Source: Hymenobacter sp. PAMC 26628
GTDB taxonomy: Bacteria; Bacteroidota; Bacteroidia; Cytophagales; Hymenobacteraceae
Direction: 5' to 3'
Assembly: GCF_001562275.1 (NCBI RefSeq)
Contig: NZ_CP014304.1
Coordinates: 2,356,001-2,420,000, forward strand
DNA: 64,000 nucleotides
This document shows, one piece after another, positions 56,898 to 64,000 of the stretch. Under the pieces are notes generated by a model. That model did not search any database. It was not told the DNA's origin and saw nothing but the letters and a program-made list of their open reading frames with translations. Position 1 is the stretch's first letter, and every line of letters starts with the position of its first letter. A program made the translations under genes and the position numbers.

Positions 56898-57497
56898 TTA
56901 CTGGCTCAACACCACAGCTTTGCGCATTTTGCGCACGTAGGCCAGGCGGCGTTCCGAGCCGTCGGGGCCCGGGAAATCGAAGGCCACGGCGGTAGGGTCG
57001 GCGCGCAAGGCCTGCCACACGGCCGCGTCCACTTCGGCGGGCTGGGGCTCTTGGGTAGGCACGGCGGGCTGCGAGAAGTGGCTGGCGGAAAAGAAGGTAT
57101 TCATGCCACGCAGAATGGCAATTTCCTGGTCGCGGGTGGTGGTGGGGCGAGCATCGGCCTGGCCGTCGAGCAGGGCGCGGGCGGGCATCACCTCGTGGCG
57201 CAGGGTATCACCGGCGGAGCTGGTTACGATGAGGTGCACCTGGCCGGTGAGGATGCGCGCGCCGCGCAGTTGCAGCGTGAAGTTGTCGCGGGTTTTGGGG
57301 TTGGAAAACGCGTGGGTGGCGCGCACCGTGTTCAGCACGGTTTGGCTGTTGAGGCGGTTGCGGGCCCCGGGGGCCGGCGGCATATAAGTGGTGCGGGGGT
57401 CCTTGTTGGTGTTAGCGGCTTCGCGCTCGGTAGTGGCACATGAAAAAGCGGCGGGCAGCAAAGCCGCCGTTACGAAGTAGCGGAGAATTGATTTCAT
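56898..57497 (-). CDS. Lipoprotein of unknown function
   Basis: 199 residues: signal MKSILRYFVTAALLPAAFSC (lipobox Cys20), a short linker with TTEREAANTNKDPR, then an alpha/beta region: VLNTVRATHAFSNPKTRDNF, LQLRGARILTGQVHLIVTSS, RDQEIAILRGMNTFFSASHF and C-terminal RRLAYVRKMRKAVVLSQ. No family is recognised. It precedes the small membrane protein by 48 bases, so they may form an operon. Confidence 0.7.
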   Translation of the reverse strand: MKSILRYFVTAALLPAAFSCATTEREAANTNKDPRTTYMPPAPGARNRLNSQTVLNTVRATHAFSNPKTRDNFTLQLRGARILTGQVHLIVTSSAGDTLRHEVMPARALLDGQADARPTTTRDQEIAILRGMNTFFSASHFSQPAVPTQEPQPAEVDAAVWQALRADPTAVAFDFPGPDGSERRLAYVRKMRKAVVLSQ

Positions 57498-57622
57498 ATA
57501 AAATAATGATACTTGGAAAGTAACTCAAAAGTAATGCCGGATCGGCGGGGCCGCCCCATAATGGTTTCTGAATATACGAAAAAACCCCCATAAAAGATGC
57601 CGCTAACCGCCACCGTAGCGCC

Positions 57623-58390
57623 TCAAAACAACCCAATCTCGAACCCCAGCACCCAGGCCGGCAGGTCGGGGCCTTCGCCAGGGGCGCTGCCGGGGCCGCG
57701 CGCGGCGCTGAAGCGGCGGCGGGCCACCAGGGCATAGCGGTCGAAGCCCAGGCGGGCCCCTGCTCCGCCAGTCCAGCGGCGCAGGTAAGGCAGGCCGGTG
57801 TCGGTGGTAGTGGTGCTGGTGGGGCCCCCGGGGGCGGGGTCGTCGGCGGCCGTACGGGAGGTGCCGGCCACCCAGCCCCCCCAGGCCAGCAGGTCGAGGT
57901 ACGAGCCCACGGTGTTGCCCCGGCGACCGGCGTTGAGGCGCAGCCCGCCCTCGGCCTGGAGTTGGTGCAGGCCCAGGAATTCGGACCGGTGCAGGCCGGC
58001 GCTGGGGAAGGTTTTGGCGGCCGTTTGGTCGAAGCCGTAGCGCAGGTAGGCGTAGCGCAGGTCGGCCACCACGGCCACGTTTTGGGTGAAGCGCCGCTTG
58101 AGCCGCCCCCCCAGCTGGAGCTCGGCCGACGCCAGCCCGTGGCGCAGCGGCGCATCGGGGGCCCCGGCGCCCGCCACCAGCCCCGCCCCCGCGTAGAGGT
58201 GGCCGAAGTAGCGGCGGTTGGGGCCCGTGCGGTTCAGCAGGGTGTCGTCGGCCACGTTGGCGCGCAGCAGCACTTGCTGGGCACGGGCCACGCCCGGCAG
58301 CAGCAGGGCTCCCGCCGCCAGGGCGCGGGCGGCGGGCCCCGGGTTCGTCCAAAATTCGCGGAAGCGCCGTTCCATAAGTAGTAGGCTCAT
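57623..58390 (-). CDS. Probable outer-membrane beta-barrel protein
   Basis: 255 residues with a signal-like start (ARALAAGALLLPGVARAQ) and alternating strands ending in aromatic residues (LRANVADDTLLNRTGPNRRY, NVAVVADLRYAYLRYGFD, RHGLASAELQLGGRLKRRF, GSYLDLLAWGGWVAG). The last residue is Phe (GFEIGLF), typical of the BAM recognition signal. Its ATG overlaps the stop of the subtilase gene (ATGA, 58390-58387), so the two are translationally coupled. Possible role is in handling or anchoring the protease; this is inference. Confidence 0.7.
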   Translation of the reverse strand: MSLLLMERRFREFWTNPGPAARALAAGALLLPGVARAQQVLLRANVADDTLLNRTGPNRRYFGHLYAGAGLVAGAGAPDAPLRHGLASAELQLGGRLKRRFTQNVAVVADLRYAYLRYGFDQTAAKTFPSAGLHRSEFLGLHQLQAEGGLRLNAGRRGNTVGSYLDLLAWGGWVAGTSRTAADDPAPGGPTSTTTTDTGLPYLRRWTGGAGARLGFDRYALVARRRFSAARGPGSAPGEGPDLPAWVLGFEIGLF

Positions 58391-60135
58391 TCCGAGTACG
58401 TGGCCGTGTAGCCTTTGAATTCTACCCGTAGCGCGTCGCCGCCGCGTAGCAGCCGGCGCGGCACTTGCAGCACCAGGCGCTGCGTCACCGCGCGCACTTC
58501 GTAGCGGCGCAGCACGCCGCGGCGGTCAGCCAGGTGCCAGTAGAGGTAAGGTGGAAACTCGGCCGCCGGGCCAGGGCTTGGCGCTGGGCCACCGGGTAGC
58601 GGGGGCCCCGGCGCGTCGGGCAGCTCGGCCACCAGGGGCAGCTCCTGGGCCGGGCGCGTGGCCGCCGCGGGCCGCAGCACCACGGCCACCAGCGAGTCGT
58701 TAGGCATAAAATCGAAGGTGGGCCCCACGGGGCGCGCGGGGCCTTTTTCCAGGAAAGAAGCCGCCCGGGGCAGGCCGTAGCCGTTGGCGTAGTCAAAGTA
58801 CGGGTAGAGGTCGCCCGCCGCCCGCAGCCGTCCGTAGAGCTGGGCCGCCGTGAGGCCGCGCTGCTGCTGCCAGGCGCAGGCCGCAAAACCCGCCACCAGC
58901 GGCGACGCGAACGAGGTGCCTTCCAGCCGCTCGTAGTTGCCGCCGGGCGTGGTGCTCAGCACAATGCCGAAGGCCGACACGTCGGGCTTCACCCGGCGGT
59001 CGGCGCTGGGGCCCACCGAGCTGAAGGCCAGGTGCAGGCCCGTATCGGGGTCGAGCCCGCCCACGGCCAGCACCGAGTCAGCGTCGGCCGGCGTGCCGAT
59101 GCGCACCCAGTCGGTGTCGCCGTCGTTGCCGGCGGCGCACACCACCAGCATGCCCTTGTGGGCGGCCAGGGCGGCGGCGCGCCCCACCAGGCTGCGGCGG
59201 CCGTTCATTTCCTCGGGGAAGTAGCGCTGCTCGGTGTAGGCCAGCGAAGAGTTGATGATGTCAGCACCCGCGCGGTCGGCCCACTCGGCAGCGGCCAGCC
59301 AGGCTTCTTCCTCGCTCAGGGTTTCGCGCAGCGCCCGCTCAGTGCGGGCCAGCAGGTAGTCGGCGGCGGGGGCCAGGCCCAGGGCGGGCCCGGCGGCCAG
59401 GGCCGCGCTGGGGCCCCCAGGCAGGCGGCCGGCCAGGCAGCCCAGCACCTCGGTGCCGTGGCTGCCGCCGCGGTACACGTCGGGGCGGTTGGCCAGGAAA
59501 TCGTGGGTGGCCACAATGCCGTGGCGCGCCCGCAGCGCCGCAAACGCCGGGTGCTCGTCCACCCCCCGGAACCCTACGTCGAACAGCGCAATGCGCAGCC
59601 CGCGGCCGTCGAGGCCGGCGCGCTGCCAGGCGGGGGCCCCCAGCACGGCGGTTTGGCGACGGGCCAACAGGTAGTCTTCGGGCGAAACGTAGGGCGGCTC
59701 GTCGTCGGATTTTGGAGGCGCTGGGGCCCTAAAAATCCGACGACGAGCCGCCGCGGGCTGGGCCGATTGCTGCGGCCACACGGCCACGGCGCGTACGCCC
59801 GGCAGGGCCCCCAGCGCGGCGGCCTGGGCCGGGGTGGCGCGCACGGCCACGGCGTTGAACCAGCGGCTGACGAGCGTCACGGTGTCCACGGCGACGCGGA
59901 TGCAGGCCACGTAATCGGCGCGCACAGGCCGGTCCGACTCCTCGAACGCAGGTAAGTGCTGGCGGGCGCGGCGGGCCCGGGCCGGGGCCGAGAAGTAGGC
60001 CCGGGGATCGAAGGCCACTCCGTTTTTATCGGCCAAGGTTACCCAGTAGCGGGCCGCGGGCGCGGCCGATTGGGCCTGGGCGGCGGGGGCCCCGGCCAGG
60101 GCCCCCAGGCAAGCAACGAAAAGGAAACGGCGCAC
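58387..60135 (-). CDS. S8 subtilisin-family serine peptidase
   Basis: 582 residues from GTG 60135, which gives a clean signal peptide (RRFLFVACLGALAGAPAAQA); a TTG at 60192 would add 19 residues. An N-terminal inhibitor-like propeptide (RYWVTLADKNGV ... LGALPGVRAVAVWPQ) precedes the catalytic domain: Asp186 in RIALFDVGFRG, His in GGSHGTEVLGCLAG, oxyanion Asn in VCAAGNDGDTD, Ser in LEGTSFASPLVAGFAA. No T9SS sorting domain is visible. A perfect 21-bp inverted repeat lies in the coding sequence at 59693-59752 (residues about 131-148). Coupled to the downstream outer-membrane gene. Confidence 0.9.
   Translation of the reverse strand: MRRFLFVACLGALAGAPAAQAQSAAPAARYWVTLADKNGVAFDPRAYFSAPARARRARQHLPAFEESDRPVRADYVACIRVAVDTVTLVSRWFNAVAVRATPAQAAALGALPGVRAVAVWPQQSAQPAAARRRIFRAPAPPKSDDEPPYVSPEDYLLARRQTAVLGAPAWQRAGLDGRGLRIALFDVGFRGVDEHPAFAALRARHGIVATHDFLANRPDVYRGGSHGTEVLGCLAGRLPGGPSAALAAGPALGLAPAADYLLARTERALRETLSEEEAWLAAAEWADRAGADIINSSLAYTEQRYFPEEMNGRRSLVGRAAALAAHKGMLVVCAAGNDGDTDWVRIGTPADADSVLAVGGLDPDTGLHLAFSSVGPSADRRVKPDVSAFGIVLSTTPGGNYERLEGTSFASPLVAGFAACAWQQQRGLTAAQLYGRLRAAGDLYPYFDYANGYGLPRAASFLEKGPARPVGPTFDFMPNDSLVAVVLRPAAATRPAQELPLVAELPDAPGPPLPGGPAPSPGPAAEFPPYLYWHLADRRGVLRRYEVRAVTQRLVLQVPRRLLRGGDALRVEFKGYTATYSE
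59693..59752. repeat. 21-bp perfect inverted repeat inside the subtilase gene
   Basis: GGCGGCTCGTCGTCGGATTT (59693 on, then T) is exactly inverted at 59732-59752, spacer 18 bases containing GGGGCCC. It codes for an Arg-rich then Asp/Glu-rich linker (ARRRIFRAPAPPKSDDEPP), in frame. The mRNA would fold here. Confidence 0.85.
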
Positions 60136-60248
60136 GGCAACAGCGGAAAGGCCAAAGGTAACCCTGGCCGGCCGTGCCCGTTTCAAGCCCAACGCTACGC
60201 CGGCCCGCCGGGCCCCGTTTTTTCTTCACCCTTCCCGCTCCACACCCC

Positions 60249-61043
60249 ATGATGCGTTCCTTCGCCCCCGCCCTGCTCGTGGTTGCCGCACTGGCCTTGC
60301 CCGGCTGCAACCAGAAAGAAATTGCGGCTTTGCAACAGCAGAACAGCGACCTGACCAAATCGCGCGACCAGTTACAGCTCGAAAAAACGGCCCTCGCCTC
60401 CGAGAAAAATCGCAGCGAGGAAAGCTTGCGCGGCACCCTGCTCAATAAAAACAACCAGGTGAACCAGCTCAATTCGGCCCTCGGTACCACCGAGCAGGAC
60501 CTGGCCGGCAAAAATGCCCGCATCGCCGAGTTGCAGCGCGTACTCGACGAGAAGGACGCCGCCACCAAGGCCCTGCGCCAGCGCGTGAGCGACGCCCTGC
60601 TCGGCTTCAACGCCCAGGACCTGCAAGTGAATGTGAAAAATGGCAAAGTGTACGTGTCACTTTCCGAGCAATTGCTCTTTAAATCGGGCTCGACGAAAGT
60701 AGACCCCAAGGGCCAGGACGCGCTAATTAAGCTCGCCAACGCCCTGAGAGACAACAAGGACGTGAACGTGCTCGTGGAAGGCCACACCGACAACGTGCCC
60801 ATCAAAGGCGTGGTGAACGGCGCCAAGGACAACTGGGACCTAAGCGTGCTGCGCGCCACCGAAATCACGCGCTTGCTCACCTCCGCCGGCATGGACCCTG
60901 CCCAAGTGACACCGTCCGGCCGCGGCCAAAACCTGCCCGTAGCGGCCAACGACACGCCCGCCAACAAGGCCCTCAACCGCCGCACCGACATCATCCTCAC
61001 GCCGAAGCTCGACGAGCTGTTCTCGATTTTGAACCCCAACTAA
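60249..61043 (+). CDS. OmpA-family lipoprotein with coiled coil
   Basis: 264 residues. Signal ending LALPGCNQKEIAAL (Cys20), a coiled coil at about residues 22-115 (LQQQNSDLTKSRDQLQLEKT ... LRQRVSDALLGF), then the OmpA domain: YVSLSEQLLFKSGSTKVDPK, VNVLVEGHTDNVPIKG, NWDLSVLRATEITRLLTSAG, PSGRGQNLPV, NRRTDIILTPKL. It should bridge outer membrane and peptidoglycan. The 3' end (60963-61043) has a diverged second copy at 62235-62316. A strong terminator follows. Confidence 0.9.
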   Translation: MMRSFAPALLVVAALALPGCNQKEIAALQQQNSDLTKSRDQLQLEKTALASEKNRSEESLRGTLLNKNNQVNQLNSALGTTEQDLAGKNARIAELQRVLDEKDAATKALRQRVSDALLGFNAQDLQVNVKNGKVYVSLSEQLLFKSGSTKVDPKGQDALIKLANALRDNKDVNVLVEGHTDNVPIKGVVNGAKDNWDLSVLRATEITRLLTSAGMDPAQVTPSGRGQNLPVAANDTPANKALNRRTDIILTPKLDELFSILNPN

Positions 61044-61062
61044 CACCGTTTGGGCAAATGCC

Positions 61063-61102
61063 AAAAGGGGCCCCGCTGCTAGCAGCGGGGCCCCTTTTTT
61101 TT
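61063..61102. terminator. Terminator after the OmpA lipoprotein gene
   Basis: AAAAGGGGCCCCGCTGCT is followed directly by its exact inverse (61081-61098) and a T8 tract. It serves the + strand gene and, less well, the converging preA fragment. Confidence 0.9.
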
Positions 61103-61113
61103 AGCGGAAAGCA

Positions 61114-61917
61114 CTACAGGGGCCCCAGGGCCCACGCGGTGCCGGGCAGCGTTTTGTGGCGCTCCTTGCCCAGGGCGGCGGGCGCGGGCACCCAGTGGTG
61201 GCGGCCGCCGGCGCGTTCGTCGTTGAACTCGGTGGGGATGGTGCCCGCGGCGGTGCGCTCCTTCCAGGTCTGGTGCTGGGTGCCGTCGTCGCGGCGGTCC
61301 ACCGTGATGCAGTTTTCCACCGGGCACACCAGCGAGCAAATGTTGCACCCCACGCAGTTGTCCTCGATGATGGCCGGCACGCGACTACCGGGTTGCAGCC
61401 GGATGGCCTGGTGGGCCCCGTCCTCGCAGGCCGTGTAGCAGAGCTGGCAGCCAATGTACTTTCCCTCGTGGATGTGGGCCTTCACCTGGTACTTCATGTT
61501 CAGGTCTTCCCAGTGGCGCACGTTGGGCAGGGCCTTGCCCACAGAGTCATAAATGGTGTGGAAATTTTTCTCCACCATGTACTCTTCCAGCCCGCTCAGC
61601 AGCTCGCGGATAATGCCGAAGCCGAACTGCATAGCCGCCGTGCAAATCTGCACCGAACTGGCCCCCAACAAGATGTGTTCCACGGCGTCGCGCCAGTTCT
61701 CGATGCCGCCGATGCCCGATATGGGCAGGCGCACGCCTGGGTGCTGGGCGCAGTTCTTGAGCATGTTCGGGGCAATGGGCTTCACGGCCAGGCCGCAGTA
61801 GCCGCCGTTGGTGCCCTGGCCGTCCACCACCGGGTACGAGGCGAAGCAGTCGATGTCCACGCCCACGATGCTCTGAATGGTATTAATTAACCCAAGTTGC
61901 GGAGTAGCGGGGGGCAT
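61114..61917 (-). pseudogene. preA: Truncated dihydropyrimidine dehydrogenase subunit (PreA), N-terminal part missing
   Basis: 267 codons corresponding to the C-terminal part of PreA (normally about 430): GLINTIQSIVGVDIDCF, GGYCGLAVKPIAPNML, ISGIGGIENWRDAVEHILLG, ASSVQICTAAMQFGFGIIRE, then two 4Fe-4S ferredoxin motifs (CQLCYTACEDGAH, CVGCNICSLVCPVENC). The FMN-binding first half is absent: at 61917 the sequence changes to IS982-like DNA. PreA/PreT reduce uracil and thymine with NAD(P)H. The remaining part might still be expressed from ATG 61917 but cannot be a whole barrel. Confidence 0.8.
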
Positions 61918-61990
61918 AAAAAAAGTCTGTTCGGCAGGAACTGGAACAGGCTAGGTTTGAAGTATTCGCCCCCTTCAAGTCCTGCCATCC

Positions 61991-62182
61991 ATGCGCGAAC
62001 AGACCGTTGCCATGTACAGCTTTCTCGATGATTTGCTCACGCTGACCCGCCCCAGTTGGGCGCGCCGGGCCGACCCGCGTCGCCGCCTGAACAACGCCCA
62101 GGTGCTGACCACGGCGCTGGTCGCCGCACGCTTCTTCGGCGGCAACCTCGTGCTGGGCCAGCGCTACATGGAGCAGCACTAG
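61991..62182 (+). mobile_element. Fragment of an IS982-family transposase gene
   Basis: 63 residues: REQTVAMYSFLDDLLTLTRP, ADPRRRLNNAQVLTTALVAA, RFFGGNLVLGQRYMEQH, then TAG at 62180-62182 where Trp (EQHW) is expected. This matches the N-terminal region of IS982-type transposases common in Hymenobacter; the DDE catalytic core is absent. The sequence 61918-61990 may be the left end of the element. It separates truncated preA from the ompA 3' remnant, so the insertion was followed by deletion. Confidence 0.65.
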
Positions 62183-62234
62183 GGGCAAAATAAACTGGAC
62201 AAGAGCGGTTCTAGCCAGCAATTGCACGCCTCAA

Positions 62235-62316
62235 AACAAGGCCCTCAATTGCCGCAACGACATCATTTTTTATACCGAAGCTCGACAAAATATTTTCTAT
62301 TCTAATTCCAAATTAA
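62235..62316 (+). pseudogene. Diverged duplicate of the OmpA gene 3' end
   Basis: AACAAGGCCCTCAA, GACATCAT, CCGAAGCTCGAC and TTCT...ATTCTAA...TTCC...AA...TAA align over about 82 bases with 60963-61043, the last 27 codons of the OmpA lipoprotein gene, with one inserted base near 62270. Most substitutions are C/G to A/T. It reads as a short stub, not a gene. It marks a duplication boundary. Confidence 0.7.
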
Positions 62317-62329
62317 TTGATGTGATTTA

Positions 62330-62791
62330 CTAAAATCTATTGTAATTAATTATTTTCTTCATTTCTTGAGCATTATAAAAATACATTCCTTTCCTGCAAA
62401 TAATTGTATCAGTAGAAGAAATAAGCTTCATGACAAGCATGTTTCTAATAGTATCATCTATAAATTTAATATGATATTTCTTATCAAAAAATTTATTTTT
62501 GGAGTTTATAACTAAAATCATATGCGCCTCGTCAAAGTTCCAATCACCATACTTAGCAAAAGCTTCTAAAGAGGAGCAATACGTTGGCAAAGTTGACGGT
62601 ACCAAACAAGTATTATCAGGTTTGAACTCTAATATATTTAAAGTGAAGCAAGGAATTATGTTCCTTTTATCGAATATTACTTTATCAACACTCCACCATC
62701 CCGTTATCAGTTTTTTCGGAACAGATTCGCACCCTTCCAGTATGAACGAAGTGGCAGTAATTAATGGGACCAATAAAATGTTTTTTCTCAT
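62330..62791 (-). CDS. AT-rich lipoprotein of unknown function
   Basis: 153 residues from ATG 62791: signal MRKNILLVPLITATSFILEG, lipobox Cys21 (GCESVPKK), then a compact domain GWWSVDKVIFDKRNIIPCFT, LEFKPDNTCLVP, KYGDWNFDEAHMILVINSKN, KKYHIKFIDDTIRNMLVMKL, reminiscent in outline of lipocalin-like lipoproteins. The AT-rich codon use is unlike the flanking peptidase genes, so it is probably transferred. It adjoins the ompA 3' stub. Confidence 0.65.
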   Translation of the reverse strand: MRKNILLVPLITATSFILEGCESVPKKLITGWWSVDKVIFDKRNIIPCFTLNILEFKPDNTCLVPSTLPTYCSSLEAFAKYGDWNFDEAHMILVINSKNKFFDKKYHIKFIDDTIRNMLVMKLISSTDTIICRKGMYFYNAQEMKKIINYNRF

Positions 62792-62829
62792 GATTAAACC
62801 CGTTAATTGATAGTATTTCCTACGCATTA

Positions 62830-64000
62830 CTACAACGAATATTTCGCCAGCAAATAAATAAGGGCGGCCATGCTGCCGGCGCCCAGCTCCAGCTCCCGCT
62901 TGTTCACCTTGTCGAACGTGTCGGCGGAGGTGTGGTGCAGATCAAAGTAGCGCTGCGAGTCGCAATCGTAGCCGATGAGGGCCTTGGGGTGCACGGCGGC
63001 CTCGAGGGGCTCGATGTCGGTGCCCGAGTGGCCGGGCACGATGTCGGCGGCGTGGTAGGGGCGCAGCAAGGGCCCCCAGGCGGCGATTTTGCGCTGCGCC
63101 TCGGGGTTGCCTTGCACGGCAAAGCCGCGGGGCGTGAAGCCGCCGCCGTCGCTTTCGATGGCCGCCAGGTGCGTTTCCCTGTTCACCTGGGCCAGGCGGG
63201 CGTACTCGTTGCCGCCGCGGGTGCCGTTCTCCTCGTTCATGAAGAGCACGGCGCGCACGGTGCGCTCGGGCTTGAGGCCGGCAGCGCGCAGCAGGCGCAG
63301 GGCCTCCATGCTCTGCGTCACGCCGGTGCCGTCGTCGTGGGCCCCCTGGGCGAGGTCCCACGAGTCGAGGTGGCCGCCGACGGTGATGATTTCCTGCGGG
63401 AATTTCGAGCCCCGGATTTCGCCCACCACGTTGTAGCTTTTCTCGTCGGGCAGCATCAGGCAGCCCATTTCCAGTTCAAATTTCAGGCTCGGGTCGGCCT
63501 TTAGCAGCAGGCTGAGGCGGTCGGCGGCCAGGGTGCTGAGGGCCGCGCCAGGCACCTGCGCCACCCCGGTTTCGTAGCGGGTGGTGCCGGTGTGGGGGTT
63601 GTCGTCGCGGGCGCTGGTGAGGGAGCGCACCAGGGCCCCCACGGCCCCGCGGCGGCCGGCCTCGGCGGGGCCGCTGCGGCGCTGGTCGCCGGCGGCGCCG
63701 TAGGCCTGGCCAGGCTCGATGAGGGCGTCGTCGAAGGGCCGGTTGAAGAACACGAACTTGCCTTTTACAGCGGCATCGGGCAGCTTTTTCAGCTCGTCGA
63801 GGCTGTGCACCTCCACTACACCGGCGCGCAGTTTGCCGCTGGTGCCCACTGAGTTGCCCAGGGCGCACACGGCCACGGGCACGCTCTTGCCTTTGTTGCC
63901 AATGATTTCGCCGCGCTCCTTGGGGCCCCGCACCCAGTGCGGCACCATCACTTCCTGCAAGTACACCTTGTCGAAGCCCGCTTTTTCCATCGTGCGCTGG
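62830..64000 (-). CDS. M28-family metallopeptidase (carboxypeptidase Q-like), 5' end outside window
   Basis: At least 390 residues to TAG 62830. A protease-associated (PA) segment (KGKFVFFNRPFDDALIEPGQ) is inserted before the M28 zinc domain: ITVGGHLDSWDLAQGAHDDG (zinc His, bridging Asp), VLFMNEENGTRGGNEYARLA (catalytic Glu pair), AIESDGGGFTPRG (Asp), YFDLHHTSADTFDKVNKREL (His). The reading frame continues past the window edge. It hydrolyses dipeptides or amino acids from peptides, outside the cytoplasm. An ATG at 63990 lies inside the conserved domain and is not the start. Confidence 0.9.
   Translation of the reverse strand, partial: QRTMEKAGFDKVYLQEVMVPHWVRGPKERGEIIGNKGKSVPVAVCALGNSVGTSGKLRAGVVEVHSLDELKKLPDAAVKGKFVFFNRPFDDALIEPGQAYGAAGDQRRSGPAEAGRRGAVGALVRSLTSARDDNPHTGTTRYETGVAQVPGAALSTLAADRLSLLLKADPSLKFELEMGCLMLPDEKSYNVVGEIRGSKFPQEIITVGGHLDSWDLAQGAHDDGTGVTQSMEALRLLRAAGLKPERTVRAVLFMNEENGTRGGNEYARLAQVNRETHLAAIESDGGGFTPRGFAVQGNPEAQRKIAAWGPLLRPYHAADIVPGHSGTDIEPLEAAVHPKALIGYDCDSQRYFDLHHTSADTFDKVNKRELELGAGSMAALIYLLAKYSL

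Overview
The window looks like a chromosomal segment of a high-GC member of the Bacteroidota, most likely Hymenobacter or a close relative in the Hymenobacteraceae (inference from gene content and style; no 16S gene is present). Indications are a SusC/SusD pair, a type IX secretion (T9SS) C-terminal sorting domain on an M1 peptidase, TAnnTTTG-type -7 promoter boxes, almost no Shine-Dalgarno sequences, many lipoproteins, and very frequent GGGGCCCC-like palindromes. No tRNA, rRNA or CRISPR array was seen.

Layout. 1-5.4 kb: end of a methyltransferase-like gene, a broken DUF1349 lipoprotein, a frameshifted polysaccharide deacetylase, an aldo/keto reductase, an OmpA-like protein and an SGNH hydrolase. 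6-30.9 kb: an arabinan/galactan utilisation locus with SusC/SusD, aldose epimerase, araB-araD-araA, GH51, GH43, GH27 and GH36 enzymes, an embedded module (two aldo/keto reductases, an alpha/beta hydrolase, an AraC regulator), two more GH43 genes and a LacI-family regulator. The cytoplasmic arabinose pathway (araB, araD, araA), the epimerase, the GH36 enzyme and the regulator are intact. SusC, SusD, GH51, GH27 and all three GH43 genes carry stops, frameshifts or deletions, so the extracellular layer looks dead unless the sequence has errors.

31-44 kb: FKBP isomerase, Kup potassium transporter, M61 and M1 peptidases, NlpC/P60 hydrolase, DUF2147 protein, a Yellow/royal-jelly family protein and a decayed beta-propeller lipoprotein. 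A small minus-strand unit (about 37.3-37.66 kb) has a consensus promoter, a strong Shine-Dalgarno sequence, a 23-residue ORF and a terminator. 44-61 kb: cytochrome oxidase subunit III-like protein, M23 peptidase, HMG-CoA lyase-like enzyme, LutA-like protein, dapA, a second deacetylase, a lactonase, an AT-rich orphan Mrr-like nuclease, ligA, a subtilase coupled to an outer-membrane protein, and an OmpA lipoprotein. 61-64 kb: a rearranged patch with truncated preA, an IS982-type transposase fragment, a second diverged copy of the ompA 3' end, an AT-rich lipoprotein and an M28 peptidase that runs off the window.

Regulation. The LacI regulator at 29886 probably controls the arabinan genes: a 22-bp perfect palindrome lies just before susC, a close relative lies before the 29538 GH43 gene, and a 16/18 match lies inside araB. 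Two aldo/keto reductase genes share a duplicated upstream element. Large palindromic repeats, most sharing a GTCATGCTGAGC...GAAGCATCT core, are scattered between genes.
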